From: Dendrolimus kikuchii
Taxonomy: Eukaryota > Arthropoda > Insecta > Lepidoptera > Lasiocampidae
Assembly (NCBI GenBank): GCA_019925095.2
Contig: CM034401.1
Span: 3,999,838-4,063,837 of the forward strand
Length of the DNA: 64,000 bases
Reading direction: 5' to 3'
Shown here in pieces: positions 32,137-47,100 of this stretch (positions are counted from its first letter, which is position 1; every line of letters starts with the position of its first letter). The position numbers were made by a program, and so were the translations under genes. The notes beneath the pieces were generated by a model that was given only the letters and a program-made list of their open reading frames with translations, made no database searches and was not told the origin of the DNA.

Positions 32137-35100
32137 TTATTTAAAGTTCCACGGTATACACAGCACGCCTTCTGTTAGCACTGAGTAATAGTGGGTTATG
32201 TTTAAGATGTTCCCGCGGAGATTCTGTAAAGATATAACAATTGATTTATTTCACTAATTAAATATTACATAAGTAGAATTAGTTTTATTAATTATTATTA
32301 TTTATTATGGAAGCGAGAGTTGGGTATGGAAGAGTGAGCATGAAAGTAGAGTAAACGCGGTCGAGATGCGAGCACTGTTCCAAATCTGCGGAGTGACGCT
32401 CGCGGACCGCGTTCGTAATACCGAAGTAAGAAAGAGAGTGTCGGGGTGAAGGTAAGGAAAGGAATGCTCCGGTGGTTCGGGCATGTGGAAAGAATGACTA
32501 AACAGATATACAATGCAAAAGTGGATGGATGCAGAAGTCGTGGAAGGCCACGACACACCTTCCATGATCAAATTGATCGTGTACTAGCAGAAGGTGATGT
32601 CAGGGGCCTTAAGAACAGACGAGCGTGCATGACAAGAGTTATGAATGTCAAAGAGGCAAGTGAGGTGTGTAAAAATAAGCCTAAATGGCGCTCTGTTGTT
32701 CGTGCCTACCCCGCAAGGGAACTGGCGTGAAGTTATGTATATATGTATGTATGTATTATTTATTATATAACAAAATTGGGTCGTTTTGGTCTTACGCGAA
32801 AAGGAAGGTTTGCACTGAAAATCAGCATTGTGTCGGATATAATTTCGGCACAGTAATATGCTGAGTGCAAATTAGTTTACTAAAAATGCGGCGTACAAAT
32901 TCTCAAAATATGCTCTGTGTATAATAATGTATAAGGTATGTAATTACGTCGTTATTTCTTCAAATAGTTTTCTTTCTTTCTTATTATAAACTAGCTGATG
33001 CTCGCGACTTCGTCCGCGTGGTGCGGTTTTCTAACTATCCCACGGGAACTCTTTAATTTTCGGGATCAAAAGTATCCTATATGTTAGTTAACCAGGGATA
33101 TAAGCTACCACCATACAAAATTTCATTTAAATTGGTCCAGTCGTTTCGGAGATTAGCCGGTACAAATAGACAATCAAACAGAGAAAAAAAAATTAGTTCT
33201 ATTTCACTTCTTACATCCCCCTGACTCGGTTTTTAGCATTTTTTTCGTTGTACAGAAATTCGACCTCTACAATTTTATTATATGTATAGATGTAGAAGAA
33301 TAGAGATGCCACGAATATTCGGCTCCTATTCGATATTCGACCCCGCTTTTTACTATTTGGTATTTGGCCTATTACTGTGTAGTATCCGGACGAATACTGA
33401 ACACCAAATTGTGAAAATAGTATAAAAACTTTGTACTAGAAGTAAGAGATAAGAAAAGAAACGCCTCTATCACAAACAACAACAAACACCCTGATACGAG
33501 ATTTTTATATAATAATAATAATAATCGGCAGACAAACACACACATTGTATATCCCCAAATTAAGCAAGTTACGCTTGTGTTACGGGTAATATACAACGGA
33601 CTACTCTGGGGCCGATCCCAGACACCCAGACCATAGTAAATAACGGAGAAAATACATTTCCGAAATTTACTATACCAGGAATCGAACCCGGAACCTCTGC
33701 GTTGCAGTGAGGTACGCCGGCAAAGGCTTAGCCCGCTCAACCACAGAGGCCGTCAAATCATACCTCAAGATGAAGTAAGGCAATAAAATTAAAAAAAAAA
33801 ACCAATCGGCGCGCGCGCATGGTCATCTGTGAATATAAGTGCGCGCATGCGTGCGTATGTGTGTAAGAGTGATTTTAGGCTATTAAACATCTCGCTTACC
33901 ATATTCAACTTGTCACTTCTAGTCAACAGCCTTTGGCAACATGATATCATAAGCGCTGGAGTAATGCTGTCGTCTTTGTGGAGTTCCAATAAACCAAAAC
34001 GTTCCTTCACTTCTTTGTGTAGCGCTTTTTCTACGTGCTTATTGCTGAAAATTGAAAAAACTAAACAATCCACCAAGAGACTGCTCTTGCACATCCATTA
34101 TACTTAAACTTAAATATGTCTCTAGACAAGTTCGCTCTGGAGTAGTATGAAGGAGTCCAGTAAAATGTCATCGTAAATATAACGCGTTAACAAAAAATTG
34201 AAGACATGAGTAGAATGTGTAAAATATGTAAAGTAAACAGGCAAGGAAATCGTATTAGAATTTAAAACAACGCTTTTTGAATTTGGTTTCGAAAATAGTA
34301 AGTAATGAAGGAGTTATATGTGTAGCAAAGTGATAGTAAAAGAGCTTTGTAGGCCAATTTATCAATATTTACCTATTGTAACATATCCCTTGCATTCACT
34401 CATGTCTTCAATTGTCAGATGTAAGAAATTAAAAGTGACAGTTTATAGTACGAAAGACATGTAAAGTATGCCGCCATAACAACCTTGAGTTGTGTTCCGG
34501 CATTAGTGACCAGGTTCCAGTTTCCCTTAAGAGAGAAGCAGCGCATTTGTAGCAACTTTTCTGTTGCAAATGTCCATAGGCGATGGTAACCGCTTTCCAT
34601 CAAATGAGCCGTCTGCCTGTCTGCTGATCTCCTGCAATAAAAAAAAAAAAGAAGACATGCCATGCGAGGCCGGATGGCGACCAACCGAGAGCGCAATACC
34701 TCCCCTCAGAAGGATGTCCACAGGCTATATCAGGGATCCTTTAACTATCTAGCCTTAGGGTCATAATGGTGGCTTACAGTAAATTCAAGCAAAATTAATT
34801 TTATCTGACCATTTCAATATATTCCCCGACAAATTCCCGCGGGATTCCAAGGATAAAAACTAGCGCAGATTTGAAGTCTAAAAATCGGCCCAGTGGTTTT
34901 TACGTGAATCGCGAACAAACAGACAAGAAATCTAAAAAGATTGCATCGTGTTCTCCATTATTTATATAGTCTTTTTAATAGTTTCAATGTACAGACACAG
35001 CATATTTAGAATTTTATAATATTATAGAAATACAAAGATATCTATGTTGATTCTTACATGCTGTATTCAGTTAAAAGCAGAGTGGCTTCATCAAGATGAT

Positions 35101-38100
35101 CAGCGATGAATGCCATCAACTCATCTGCTGGACACGAGGAAGGAGTGCAAAACTGTCCCGTCGGTGATAGCATTAGGGGCCCTGCTTCGCTGTAAACAAT
35201 TTAACACACACTAATGATATTAACTCAGAAAATAACTCTTCTGTCCGTCTGTAAAGGTTTCATGAAACAACCACAGTGACGATTTTGCTGCAATTGGGTA
35301 TACTCTCAATAATTACAAAGGACATTGGATATTTTTTCTGTCGGAAAATGGGATAGTTTTCGGGATAAAATTAAATAAATTTTCCGGAGGCGAATATCGC
35401 CTAGATAAATTTTTTATGTAATGTAACCTGTGTAAATGTTTGCTCTCAAAATATACATACATACATAACTTCACGCCAGTTCCCTTGCGGGGTAGGCACG
35501 GACAACAGAGCGCCATTTAGGCTTATTCTTACACACCTCACTTGCTTCTTTGACATTCATAACTCTTGTCATGCACGCTCGTCTGTTCTTAAGGCTCCTG
35601 ACATCACCTTCTGCTAGTACACGATCAATTTGATCATGGAAGGTGTGTCGTGGCCTTCCACGACTTCTGCATCCATCCACTTTTGCATTGTATATCTGTT
35701 TATTCATTCTTTCATCATGCATTCTTTCCACATGCCCGAACCACCGGAGCATTCCTTTCCTTACCTTCACCCCGACACTCTCTTTCAGAGAGTATCTCTA
35801 AGGTCTTTATAAAACTTTAATATTTCTATTATAATTAATACTGTTTTTATTATTACTGATGACAATTCGATCTATATTTGATGCAAGCTGCCTTTTTAAC
35901 TTGCTAATGAACTATCGACAGTGCCATGCGTCATTCCAACGCAACCACAATGATAGGTTTGATCAAAATCATAAATATATGTGAATGCAGGTTAGAAAAG
36001 TCTGTTGCTTTTTAAGGTGTTTTTAGTTACCATTTGCATGCCTGAAAGGGCAAAAACATGTGAAACATAAAATAACATATTGTCATCTAATGTTCTTATT
36101 TACCACGTTTTTGAGCAAATAAATGATTTGATTTGATTTAGTAAATAAATGTTTATTTGTGAAGAAAATATTTTTCAAAATAAATGGAACACAATGTGAA
36201 GTGTTAAGTTCAGTATTTAAGAACATACTGCCGGTATGCTTTTGATCAGTGGAGCAATAAGGAAAGGAGTATGATGTTCATGAGGCTAAAAGTACATGTG
36301 CCTGATGAGATCTTAATGGCACTACTGTACAAAATTTCCGTTCATATGCGCTAACTTCACTCTGTCTGTAACCACTAAGAGATGAAAGGGTGTGAAGTGT
36401 GCTGACTTCTTCATCTTATAGCTACAGTGGCGGCCCCAAGTTAATGCCTTTGGGTGAACATTTTATTTTTTTAATATGGAGATTACTCTTTGACAGTTCA
36501 GGCTGTCAAACTCTGGAATGCGTTGCCTCTTACTGTCAGAGAGGCCAAAACATTACCTACATTTCGGAACTCACTTAGAAAGTACTATTTGTCTCTAAAT
36601 AAATGTGTCTAATATATTAAACATTTACTTATTTATCTATTGTAATAAATAAAATTCTTGTCACGTATAATGTTAACAAATATATTTGTTTAGATTATTT
36701 TGTATATACATATATATATATTACTATTATATTTTTATGTATGTATTAAATTTATAAATTAGTGTAAGTATGAGAATAAAGAGGCCCTAAAACGCCGCAA
36801 ATACTCAGCCATCGGAAATGGCTACATATTTGCGGCTTTTGGGGTCGAGACCCTGGGACCATGGGGGCCTGAGGCGCACAAGCTTTATCGGGACATAGTC
36901 AAACGTCTGGTGGATGTCTCACGTGACCAAAAGACTGGTTTGTAACTCGCACAGCGCATCAGCATTGCCATTTAGAGAGGCAATGTGGCCAGTCTTTTGG
37001 GCACGTTTCCGACTGAGAGCGGTCTAGAACTAGATTTTATACTTTAATTTTAGTTTGTATATATAGTTTATTTTTAGTTTAATTTATTGTATAGTTTAAT
37101 TTATTTATAATTTAGTGTAAGTATGTATATTTAAATTGTACAGTCCTATCTTTTTTTCTACTTCACCTACATCGCCAGATTAGTTAAGAATTTCTTTTAA
37201 GCTAGGTTGCCTGGAAGAGTTCGCTTTTAGCGATAAGGCCGCCTGTTGTTTTACCAAGAAGTATTGTAATTATACATTTTGTTTTTGTATTGGTTTATTT
37301 TGGTGAGCAATAAAGTGTTATGTATCTATCTATCTATTACTTCTTGTCTCTAATAGACGCTAGTTTTTGATGAAGACAAACCTTGTTAATTAAAAACCTA
37401 AACTTTTTGGTAATAACTAATGAAATTTTAGAATTACTTACGGCTCCACAACGATTTCGTATTTACTGAGAGACTCCGGTACACTTGACGCAAACTTGCT
37501 GCCGCGTCCATAAAAATCACCAATTGACGTTATTAACTGCCTTAAATGGTTGCAGTACTGCATCGCCGACACTTTTGGCATGAACTTCCTGAAAGTGCCA
37601 AATTCAATCAGAATACTGTTTTTATACTGTTATAACATAATAGTGGACCGCGTTCGTAATACCGAAGTAAGAAAGACAGTTGGTCTGAAAGAGAGTGTCG
37701 GGGTGAAGGTAAGGAAAGGAATGCTCCGGTGGTTCGGGCATGTGGAAAGAATGAATAAACAGATATACAATGCAAAAGTGGATGGATGCAGAAGTCGTGG
37801 AAGGCCACGACACACTTTCCATGATCAAATTGATCGTGTACTAGCAGAAGGTGATGTTAGGAGCCTTAAGAACAGACTAGCGTGCATGTCAAGAGTTATG
37901 AATGTCAAAGAAGCAAGTGAGGTGTGTAAGAATAAGCCTAGATGGCGCTCTGTTGTTCGTGCCTACCCCGCAAGGGAACTGGCGTTAAGTTATGTATGTA
38001 TGTATAACATAATAATGTTTTTCTTGGTGGGAAAGTATAATCTGTAATATTATAAAATTCTAAACATGCCGTGTCTGTACATTAAAGCTATTTAAATAAA

Positions 38101-41100
38101 AACTAACTGGAATACACTATATAAACGACGGAGAACACGATGCAATTTTTTTTAGATTTCTTGTTTGTTTGTCTGTTTATTCGCGATTCCCGTAAAAACT
38201 ACTGGGCCGATTTTGATGCGGTTTTCGTTGATCGACAGCTAATTCTTAGAATTAAACTCCGCGCTACTTTTTACCCTGGGAATCCCGCGGGATTTTTTTT
38301 TGGCAATGATGTAAAATGGGAATATTAAAAAAAAATTGAATTTCAATGTGATTTGTTTACTGATCGATAGCAAAATTAATGTAATATATTTTTGTGATAT
38401 TTTGTATCCCAGGAACCCCGCGGGAATTTGTTCGGGTGCGTAAAAATTAGCTTATTCCGACACAGTTTTTACTAAAACGATAGCTTACATTGTTTTTCAA
38501 ATTATGCGCTACTTAGTGCCCCGGAAATCCCGTGGGAATTTCAAGTCAAGCATAGTGGAAGCCGCGCGCATATCCTAGTATACATACAAAGAAGTCAGAA
38601 GTTAATTTAACATTACATTTTTTAGACCATTATCTAACTTTTAGCAGTTGTAGCTCGTAAGGAGTTTTATCAAGGTGTTTTCATTGACATTTTTGTTCGT
38701 TCAAAATTTAAATGCGTCCTTGAAGTTCGTACGTAATTACGTAGACCCCAAATTTAAGGTAAACAAGGTGTTATGTATATAGCTTAGAAGGGAGAGTGTT
38801 GCTCTCTCGACCGGCCGCTATCCTATCTAGTATGGCATCTCTTTCATACGGCATAATGTCAGGTGCGATAAACGTTAACACTTGACTGGATCTGCGCAAA
38901 CTCACGGAGCTAACTTCTCTCGAGCGCATATAAGTTTTGCGCGTACAATATATAAATCACAACAACAGGATATGTTAGGAAAGGTCCATTTAAACTGTAA
39001 AACTGTAATTTAACGATTTTAAGCGTGTTTATTTGCCCTCAATCAATAACTCTTGTCAGTACATCTAAAGTCTATCTGTTAACACGACATCAAAACGTGG
39101 TAGAAATACAGAGCTAAAAACACGCTGCAATCGGTTAGCACATAATTTCAGTTATATAAAAGAAAGTGAACATATTGTTGCATAAGAATTTAAAAACTTC
39201 TTTTACCTTCTACATATATGTATATTACGGAGTATACTCGACAGGGCTTTCTCATAGTTAGGTATCATTACTAGAGCGCTATCCTCTTGGCTGACTTTCT
39301 TGATTAACTGAAAACACAAAAAATGTTAAACACACAAAGGAAATTAAAACCTTTCCACTTCCAAGAAGGCAAGTTGAAAAGAAATACATACATACATACA
39401 TAACTTCACGCCAGTTCCCTCGTGGGGTAGGCACGAACAACAGAGCGCCATTTAGGCCCATTCTTACACACCTCACTTGCTTCTTTGACATTCATAACTC
39501 TTGTCATGCAAACTCGTCTGTTCTTAAGGCTCCTGACATCACCCTCCGCTAGTACACGATCAATTTGATAATGGAAGGTGTGTCGTCGCCTTCCACGACT
39601 TCTGCATCTATCCACTTTTGCATTGTATATCTGTTTAGTCATTCTTTCATCATGCATTCTTTCGACATGCCCGAACCATCGGAGCATTCCTTTCCTTACC
39701 TTCACCCCGACACTCTCTTTCAGACCAACTCTCTTTCTTACTTCGGTATTACGAACGCGGTCCGCGAGCGTCACTCCGCAGATGAAGAAATAGCGACGTA
39801 ATTACATTCTTTATAGATTATTATACACAGAGCATATTTTGAGAATTTGTACGACACATTTTCAGCAAACAAGGTTTGCACTCAGCATATTGTTGTGCCT
39901 GAATTATGTCCGACACAACGCACAAACAACGAAAAAGGATAGAGAGATTTAATGCTTTCTAAACTTACACAATAAAACTGTCTGGATAAATAATAAAAAG
40001 CAATGTACTAAGAAAAAACCAAAACAAAAATTACTTAACAATTTTCTATCTTATCAAAGTGGAAAGATTATTCGTACACGTTTTTTGACGTGGTAGAAGT
40101 ATGCTTGAATTGTTATCTTGATGACTTCTTAAGGCCGGCTCGACCGGTCTGATACCACACCCGCACAGCATATCGACGTAAAACGGGTAGCATATGGCTA
40201 ACCATGTTTCATACGGTGAGATTTTTGTGGCTTACTTCCCTCTTCTATCCCGTCTCCCCCATCTCCCCATCTGATCAAACATCCCCTAGCCGCCCCTGGT
40301 GTCGCAAATGTCCATAGGCGACGGGAACAACTTTACATCAGGTCTCCCTCTGCTTGCTCACTTTCACCAATAAGTAAACAAACCGCTGCTGCTCAAAAAT
40401 AAATAGTGAAGTAGTTTGGGAGTTGTGGCTACTACCAAATATCCACTAAAACCACTAGATCTTCCAATTATCGTTTTAGAACAAGAACCAAAATGTATAT
40501 TTAAGAAATTAATATCAAGCATGTGCCCTGCATTGAGACATTAATGTTGGAAAGTTTCTTATTTATACATACCTAAGGTAATAAGTATAAATGCTCACCG
40601 ATATCCATTCGTTTCTCACGTCGATTATATTAAGGTATACATCACCGTCTAAACTGACGCCTGTGAATTGTCCTAGCGCTATTATCCTACCTAAAAGGTA
40701 AAAAAAAATTTAATCCAAAAATATTTAAATTATTTTCTAAACAGTCTATGCTGCATCCACATCTGTATTGACATAGATTTGGACATACATTTAGCAGCAA
40801 TAAAGACACTGAACTCAAGCACACTGCTTGGGCTCAGTGTCTTTAATAAAAAAAAAATTGGAATTTTTGTTTATAATTAAACAAAAATTCTAAAAAAAAA
40901 TATGTAGGAGGTTCACTGAAACGTCACTGTCACACTGTCAAGAGTGATATGTTGTCAATGTCAGCCTCGCGGAGCGTCGTGGCTAAGGAAGCGAGGTGGC
41001 CCTAAGAAGATATATAACCTCTTCTAGAGAATGGTCGCCAGCGCACCAAGTGTTCGACGAATTGCTTATTGCATTGCTTTAATCAAAGTGAATTATAACA

Positions 41101-44100
41101 TAATCAGTGATAATATCAAGAGAGATGATTGTTATTTAAGCAATAGAAACATTATTTTGAAGTTTATAGTAAAACCATTTAAGATCACAAAAAATGATAA
41201 TTTCATACTCATGTCATGCCATGATGAATTCTGATGAATGAAGCCTTCCTGAGCTTATACAGCTCTGACGAGTTTATAAATAGACGTTCATGAAGTAAGG
41301 AAAACATCGAAAGCATGGGTAAAAACACATTCCGGTATTATAGTAGAAATAAAATTCTCAAAATTGGCAAACATTGAATGAATGACGAAATATTATTATG
41401 TCAATAGAATATAATATACTTTATGGCATAACATTAATATACAGTTGAGAACATTTAAGGATTAAGAAAACAATAGGCGCTCTTATTATTAGGTGAATTC
41501 ATAATATTTTGATTTTATGATTTTTTCACTTGCGTCATAAGGAAGGAGTAATAGATTATGTGTTGCAGTGTAAAGTTTTGTTTCATCGTTATTACGACGT
41601 AAACTTACTTATTATTTTCATTTTTTGCCCTGTTTGCTACAACTCCATTTAATTCTTTAAAAATAAATTATATAACATATTATGTAATTATAAAAGAAAA
41701 TGAGACAGATAAATATGAAACTAAATAATTTTTCAACACACTTGCTCATAAAGTGGCTCTATGGTCACCGCAATTAGGCACAGAATGACACCCATAATCA
41801 AACTGTGACTAAAAAACATTATAACTCACTAGTGAGTTATAGCTTTTTTTAAATTTTATTGGTTCAGTTGCTTTGTTCTTAAAAAAGTTTTTATTCAAAA
41901 AAAAAAAGATCTTGTTCTATAGAACAAATAAATTAATGTTCCTATTGCTTGCTCATTTCATGCAACTTCTTATTTAAATAGATAATTTTAACTCGTACGT
42001 GTTTAATAAATAAAACTTTCACTCATATATAACTTTTTTTATCTACTAAATAAAATGAGTTTTTGTTATTCTTTTATTCACAAGTGTGTTGAAAAACGTC
42101 GTATGATACACGTGTGTATTGATGATTACTGTCCTCGGCTCTCTTAAGACCCTCGCCTACGGCTCGAGTCTCAATGGCGCCTCGGCGGTAATCACCAATG
42201 TTACACACTAGTACCATAATGTACTATTTAGTTACATGTGTATTTGAGGAGTTTCTTCCTGCTTCTTCTTACAATAATCTATAATACATTGTAAAGTGGT
42301 TTTGGTATTATTAACTGAAGACCTTCAAAAAATGTTCTCCAGTGAAATTTTTTTTAATAAAAACATTTGAATATCATATTGGACTGTGTCTTAAATTGCA
42401 GAAATATACGAGTACTTGACTGAAAGAGATTTAGGATGAGATTACCTACCATCTAAATTCGACATGGTCTTTGTATGTTGCGATGCTAATGACACCAAGC
42501 TCTGAAGAGCACCTCTTATATGGCTTATATTCCATCCACTGTCATATTTGACCTGGAAAAATAGATTAGGTTTAGGTTAACAAACAAAATTTAAGTGTCT
42601 ATCTGTGGTTTAAAACTAAACAATAAAAATGTGAAAACAGCCATTTATGCTTTAAACATATATGAACATTTTTTAAATTGTATTGTGCTTCCTGTAATCC
42701 ATGGCAAAACTTCAAGCAGAAGTGGTGTTAGCAGATTTTTTAACTTTTTTACCACTACCGAATTTGAAAACTTTGTTAAGCAGTGCTATAAAAAGTATTA
42801 CAACAAAAGCTTGGAAAAAGTGCATTAACCATGTAATATAAGAGGAGCAAAGAATATTAAAAAATGATGGCACTGTTGATGACATGGTTCACCATTTAAT
42901 TATTGAAATTGGTAACAGTTCATCATACTAAATTCTCTGAATAAATAATTAAATAAAAATAATCTTTGTTTTATTGCATTAAATATGAATAATTTTGAAT
43001 ACTGTATCATCCCTATAACTAAGTACTTTCTTATAAAAAAATGTGCAATTATTTAGATTCCTTATATAATTGTTGAACAAACCAACTGCATAAATTATTT
43101 TTATATATAGGCTTTCAAACAACTAACATTAACTCTATATGTCTAACATTGTGACTATCATTTAGACAAATAAATGAGACATTAGTAAGCACCTCCCATG
43201 TTTATCTAAATAAAAATAAAGTTTGAGAAACACTGTTTTTGGTTACATTTTGTCACAAGCTGAAATGAATATAATACACAATTGTATATTAGTTCATAGT
43301 TCACTTTCCTTCTAAATCCTATTTATGTAATGGCAACATTACAGAATAAAGTAGATGTCACATACATGGACATTCATAACAAAATTCTAAAGATTTCATT
43401 TTTGACAGTTAACCAGGGACACTTAAATACTCTATTTATAGTCAAAAAAATCATCAGGGTGTTTTTACCAACTTCTTTTATACCATAAGTATTGCATAGA
43501 TGTCGAATTAAACTCTTCACTTGTTCCCTTGTTGCGCTCGTCATGTCATATTTCTCTTTTGCTACAGCACTATTTTCACAAATCCATTCACTGTAAAAAA
43601 ACATTAATTGGTATCAAATACAAATAAACCTACTAAAAAAAATCAATAAACAAAAGTACCATAATTAATAACCCCTCTATTAATAAGAGCTAAATGAGGT
43701 TTACAGTCTCATTGAAAATAGAAGAGTTAAAAAGTAACACTCTTTGAGGAGCCTATAAACCTTGTATAACTATTAAAAATATGGCAGTAGCAGTAATTCT
43801 CATATTTTAGATTTACTAAGTAGCATTACATGAATATGGCTTTACAAGATTTACAAAATATGGCTTTACAAAATTTTAAATTAATCCTTAATTGAAGAGG
43901 TATGAAGGAAAAACCAGACCTATGTTACTAAAGTCTAAAGCAGTCAACATCCTACAACTATTGTACATTTTTAAGCAATATTAAACATTAAAAAAATACA
44001 TTTATAAATATATATATTTAATGCAACATACACAATGTCCATTATGGCCTTTCTCTCTTCTACTTTTTTTTTCATATATGATGCCTTCTCAAATTCATCT

Positions 44101-47100
44101 GTGTATTCTTGATAAGATTTTGCCAAATTCTCTTTGCTGAAAATAAACACAAGACATTTGAGTTATTTTCTTTCACATTATAAACAGTGTCGCCGACAAT
44201 TCAGGGCCTGATGTCGCCAATTTCCATAGAAATAGTAGCCGATTTTTAACCGACTTTAAAAAAAGAGGTTTTTAATTTGTGATGTAATTTTTTTGCTTTT
44301 ACTAGTATGCGTTTTCAGCTATAACATATTATTTTAGAACCTATTTTGATAGTTCTATTTGCCTTGGGTTTAGTATTTCTTCAAAGTAGTCCCATATAAA
44401 TTTCATTGCTATCAGACCTTAAGTTCCGAAGATATAGCAGAAAATTCCTCAAGATCAAATAGAAAATTTGTAGTGATTGAGGTATTCATTCAACCTTTTT
44501 GTTTTTAAACCAATGTCGAAAATTCTTTTTGTTAGATTTAGTATAATTTCTAAATGGTTGTATATAAACTTCATTGGCATTGAACACTGAATTCCAAAGA
44601 TACAGCAAAAAATCCTCAAAATCAAATAGAAAACATGTAATAATTGAAATGTTGTTAGGTTTATGACAATCCTAAAACATTGCTAACTATGTGCTGTAGT
44701 AGACTCGACTAGGAAGGCAAGATGTACAATGGAAATCCTTAAAACAAATAGCAAACATGAAAATTGAGTTTTGAGTTCTATTCCATTTAGCTATCATTTC
44801 TGTATTCTAGAAGATACCTTACTAGGGATATCATATTGCCGCTTCTCCTCCTTAACAGCAATAACACGTTGCGAAGCGGTGTACATAGACCAGGAAGTAA
44901 AATTAAATTTTAACCTATATGTATGACCTTCAAAAAGTGTTCTCCAGTGGAACTTATTTTGAATAAAAACTTTTGAATTTTTTATTTTTTAAAATTTGTA
45001 ACTTAAAAATATAAAAAAAACTAGCATAAAAGAAACAGACTTCAAGAGTAAAAAATAAATGTTTTTACATCTTGAGGTTGGTGCCAAGTAAAACTTTAAA
45101 ATTACTACATACATACATACATAACTTCACACCAGTTCCCTTGCGGGGTAGGCACGAACAACTACATACATACATTACTAAAATAACAAGATATTGATAA
45201 ATAGAGTAATACACTGTTAATTTGACTTTAACAATAAACAAAACAGTATATATTATGCGTGTGTGTGTCAAATACATGGTAGTGTGTGTAATGTTTCTTT
45301 TATTGATTAAATGTATTTTCTATACATAATTTAAAAAAATATTAGCATTTGTTGCTTCTTCTCTATATAAACTATAAGTGTGCAAAATTTTATACTCCTC
45401 CGTTTGCGCAATTTTCGTAAAAAGGGTACTAAGTTTTTGCTTCACATATTAATATAGAGGTATGACAGACCTTATTTTGGGTTATATTTTTATTAAAACC
45501 TTACATTCATTTGTGGCTTGATTAATTTAAATGGATTGTTCTTGTAGTATCCTAAAAGGCGACCAGTCCCCTTACAGATTTTATTGTTGCTAATTTATAT
45601 ATCGCAAGGGAAAGCCACGGGCAAAAGCTAGTATGTATATAAACTTTCCTTGAAAAATTACCTAACTGATGGTGAAAACTGCTTAAAAATCTCTTGCGTG
45701 ATTTAGGATGAGTTAGCAGATGTACAGACAGACTCGGAAAGGGAGTTATACTATGAAAAGATTATTGATATACCTGAAATTTGTTTTTCGTGGACTATGC
45801 GGTATTTTATCTATATATGTTGTAGACATATCACAAGCGTTCAAAACCTTGACAACAGTTTCTCTAACATCATTACCATTGAGTTGTATTTTTATTAATT
45901 TAAAATCACCTGGAATAAAACAAGAAAATACTTTACACAGTCCACACTATCTAATAACCAAAATATTGATTTTTATAGCCAAGTTTTCTGTACAAAAAGG
46001 TAATAACATTTTCTAGAAAAAAAAAAAACACCTTAAGTACATTACCAAACTCCAAAATAGTTTTGTATTTGTAAACTAATTTAAATGGTATTTAGTTTTT
46101 TTCATAACCATTTTTTCAAAATCAATTTGCATTTCAGGTCATTATAAGAAAACCCATAAATATTGAAACTAATCTACTTTCACATAAGTTTTGATGGCTC
46201 CATCTATGTGATTTGCTGATGTAGACAGCAGTAGACCTATTTAAGTATTTTCAAGTACTAGAATAATTTGAAGTAAATTGGTAGAAGGTGAAATCTCAAC
46301 ATTCCTTAAATATCAACCTCTAGCCCAGACGAATGCTTCGCTTAGCCTGGACACAGTTCCGAACCAACATCTCAATCCTCGAAGAACTCGACATAAAACA
46401 ATGTCTCTCTTCCATCTTTCAAGGTCGTATTCTCACTTTCTTTGGACATATTACACGACGAGAGGACACGTCGGTGGAGCGACTCGTAGTCCAGGGCAAA
46501 GTGGAGGGCACGAGGGCGCGCGGTAGATCACCAATGCGCTGGACCGACCAAATCAAATCCGCACTAAATGGCCCACTTCACGAATGCACGAGGAAAGCTA
46601 CAGTACGAGAGGAATGGCGACGAATTGTGAAGCTTGCCACCACCCCTGTCATGAGGACCACGACCACTCTGCCAAGAGTGTGACGACGGAGAAGAGACCA
46701 GACAGACTGCGTTTGACTAACACCAATAACAAAAGACTTCATTTTTAGTTCACTTAACATCACATCTCATTAAACAGTAACAATTTTTTATATCCTCCAG
46801 TGCATCAGTATAAATCCAAATTTTGCCATCAGTAATGTTTCTTGTGAAATATAAAAATCTCCCTAAACACTGAGTTTTGTTTGAATTGATTCATATTTTT
46901 TAAAAATATATTTTAGTAGGTACTTATTTTTTTTTAAAGACAGTTATGCCATCGACACACAGGCATATAAAGGCAAAATTCAAATAATCAGTATGTACAT
47001 CTATTGTTCACTTTTTAATTTTGTAATTAGTATGTTATGTATATTAAGGAAGGTTGAAATATCTATTATCAATTGTTAATTTACCTTCTGGCTTGTCCTT

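Noticed and set aside
33660..33752. tRNA gene
   Set aside because: A and B boxes are present, but the arms do not form a full cloverleaf and a SINE body and tail follow; called a tRNA-derived SINE.
42595..42828. 77-codon plus-strand frame ending FENFVKQCYKKYYNKSLEKV
   Set aside because: It lies in a TCAIM intron on the opposite strand, with no recognisable motif or neighbours to support a gene; it may be a transposon remnant.
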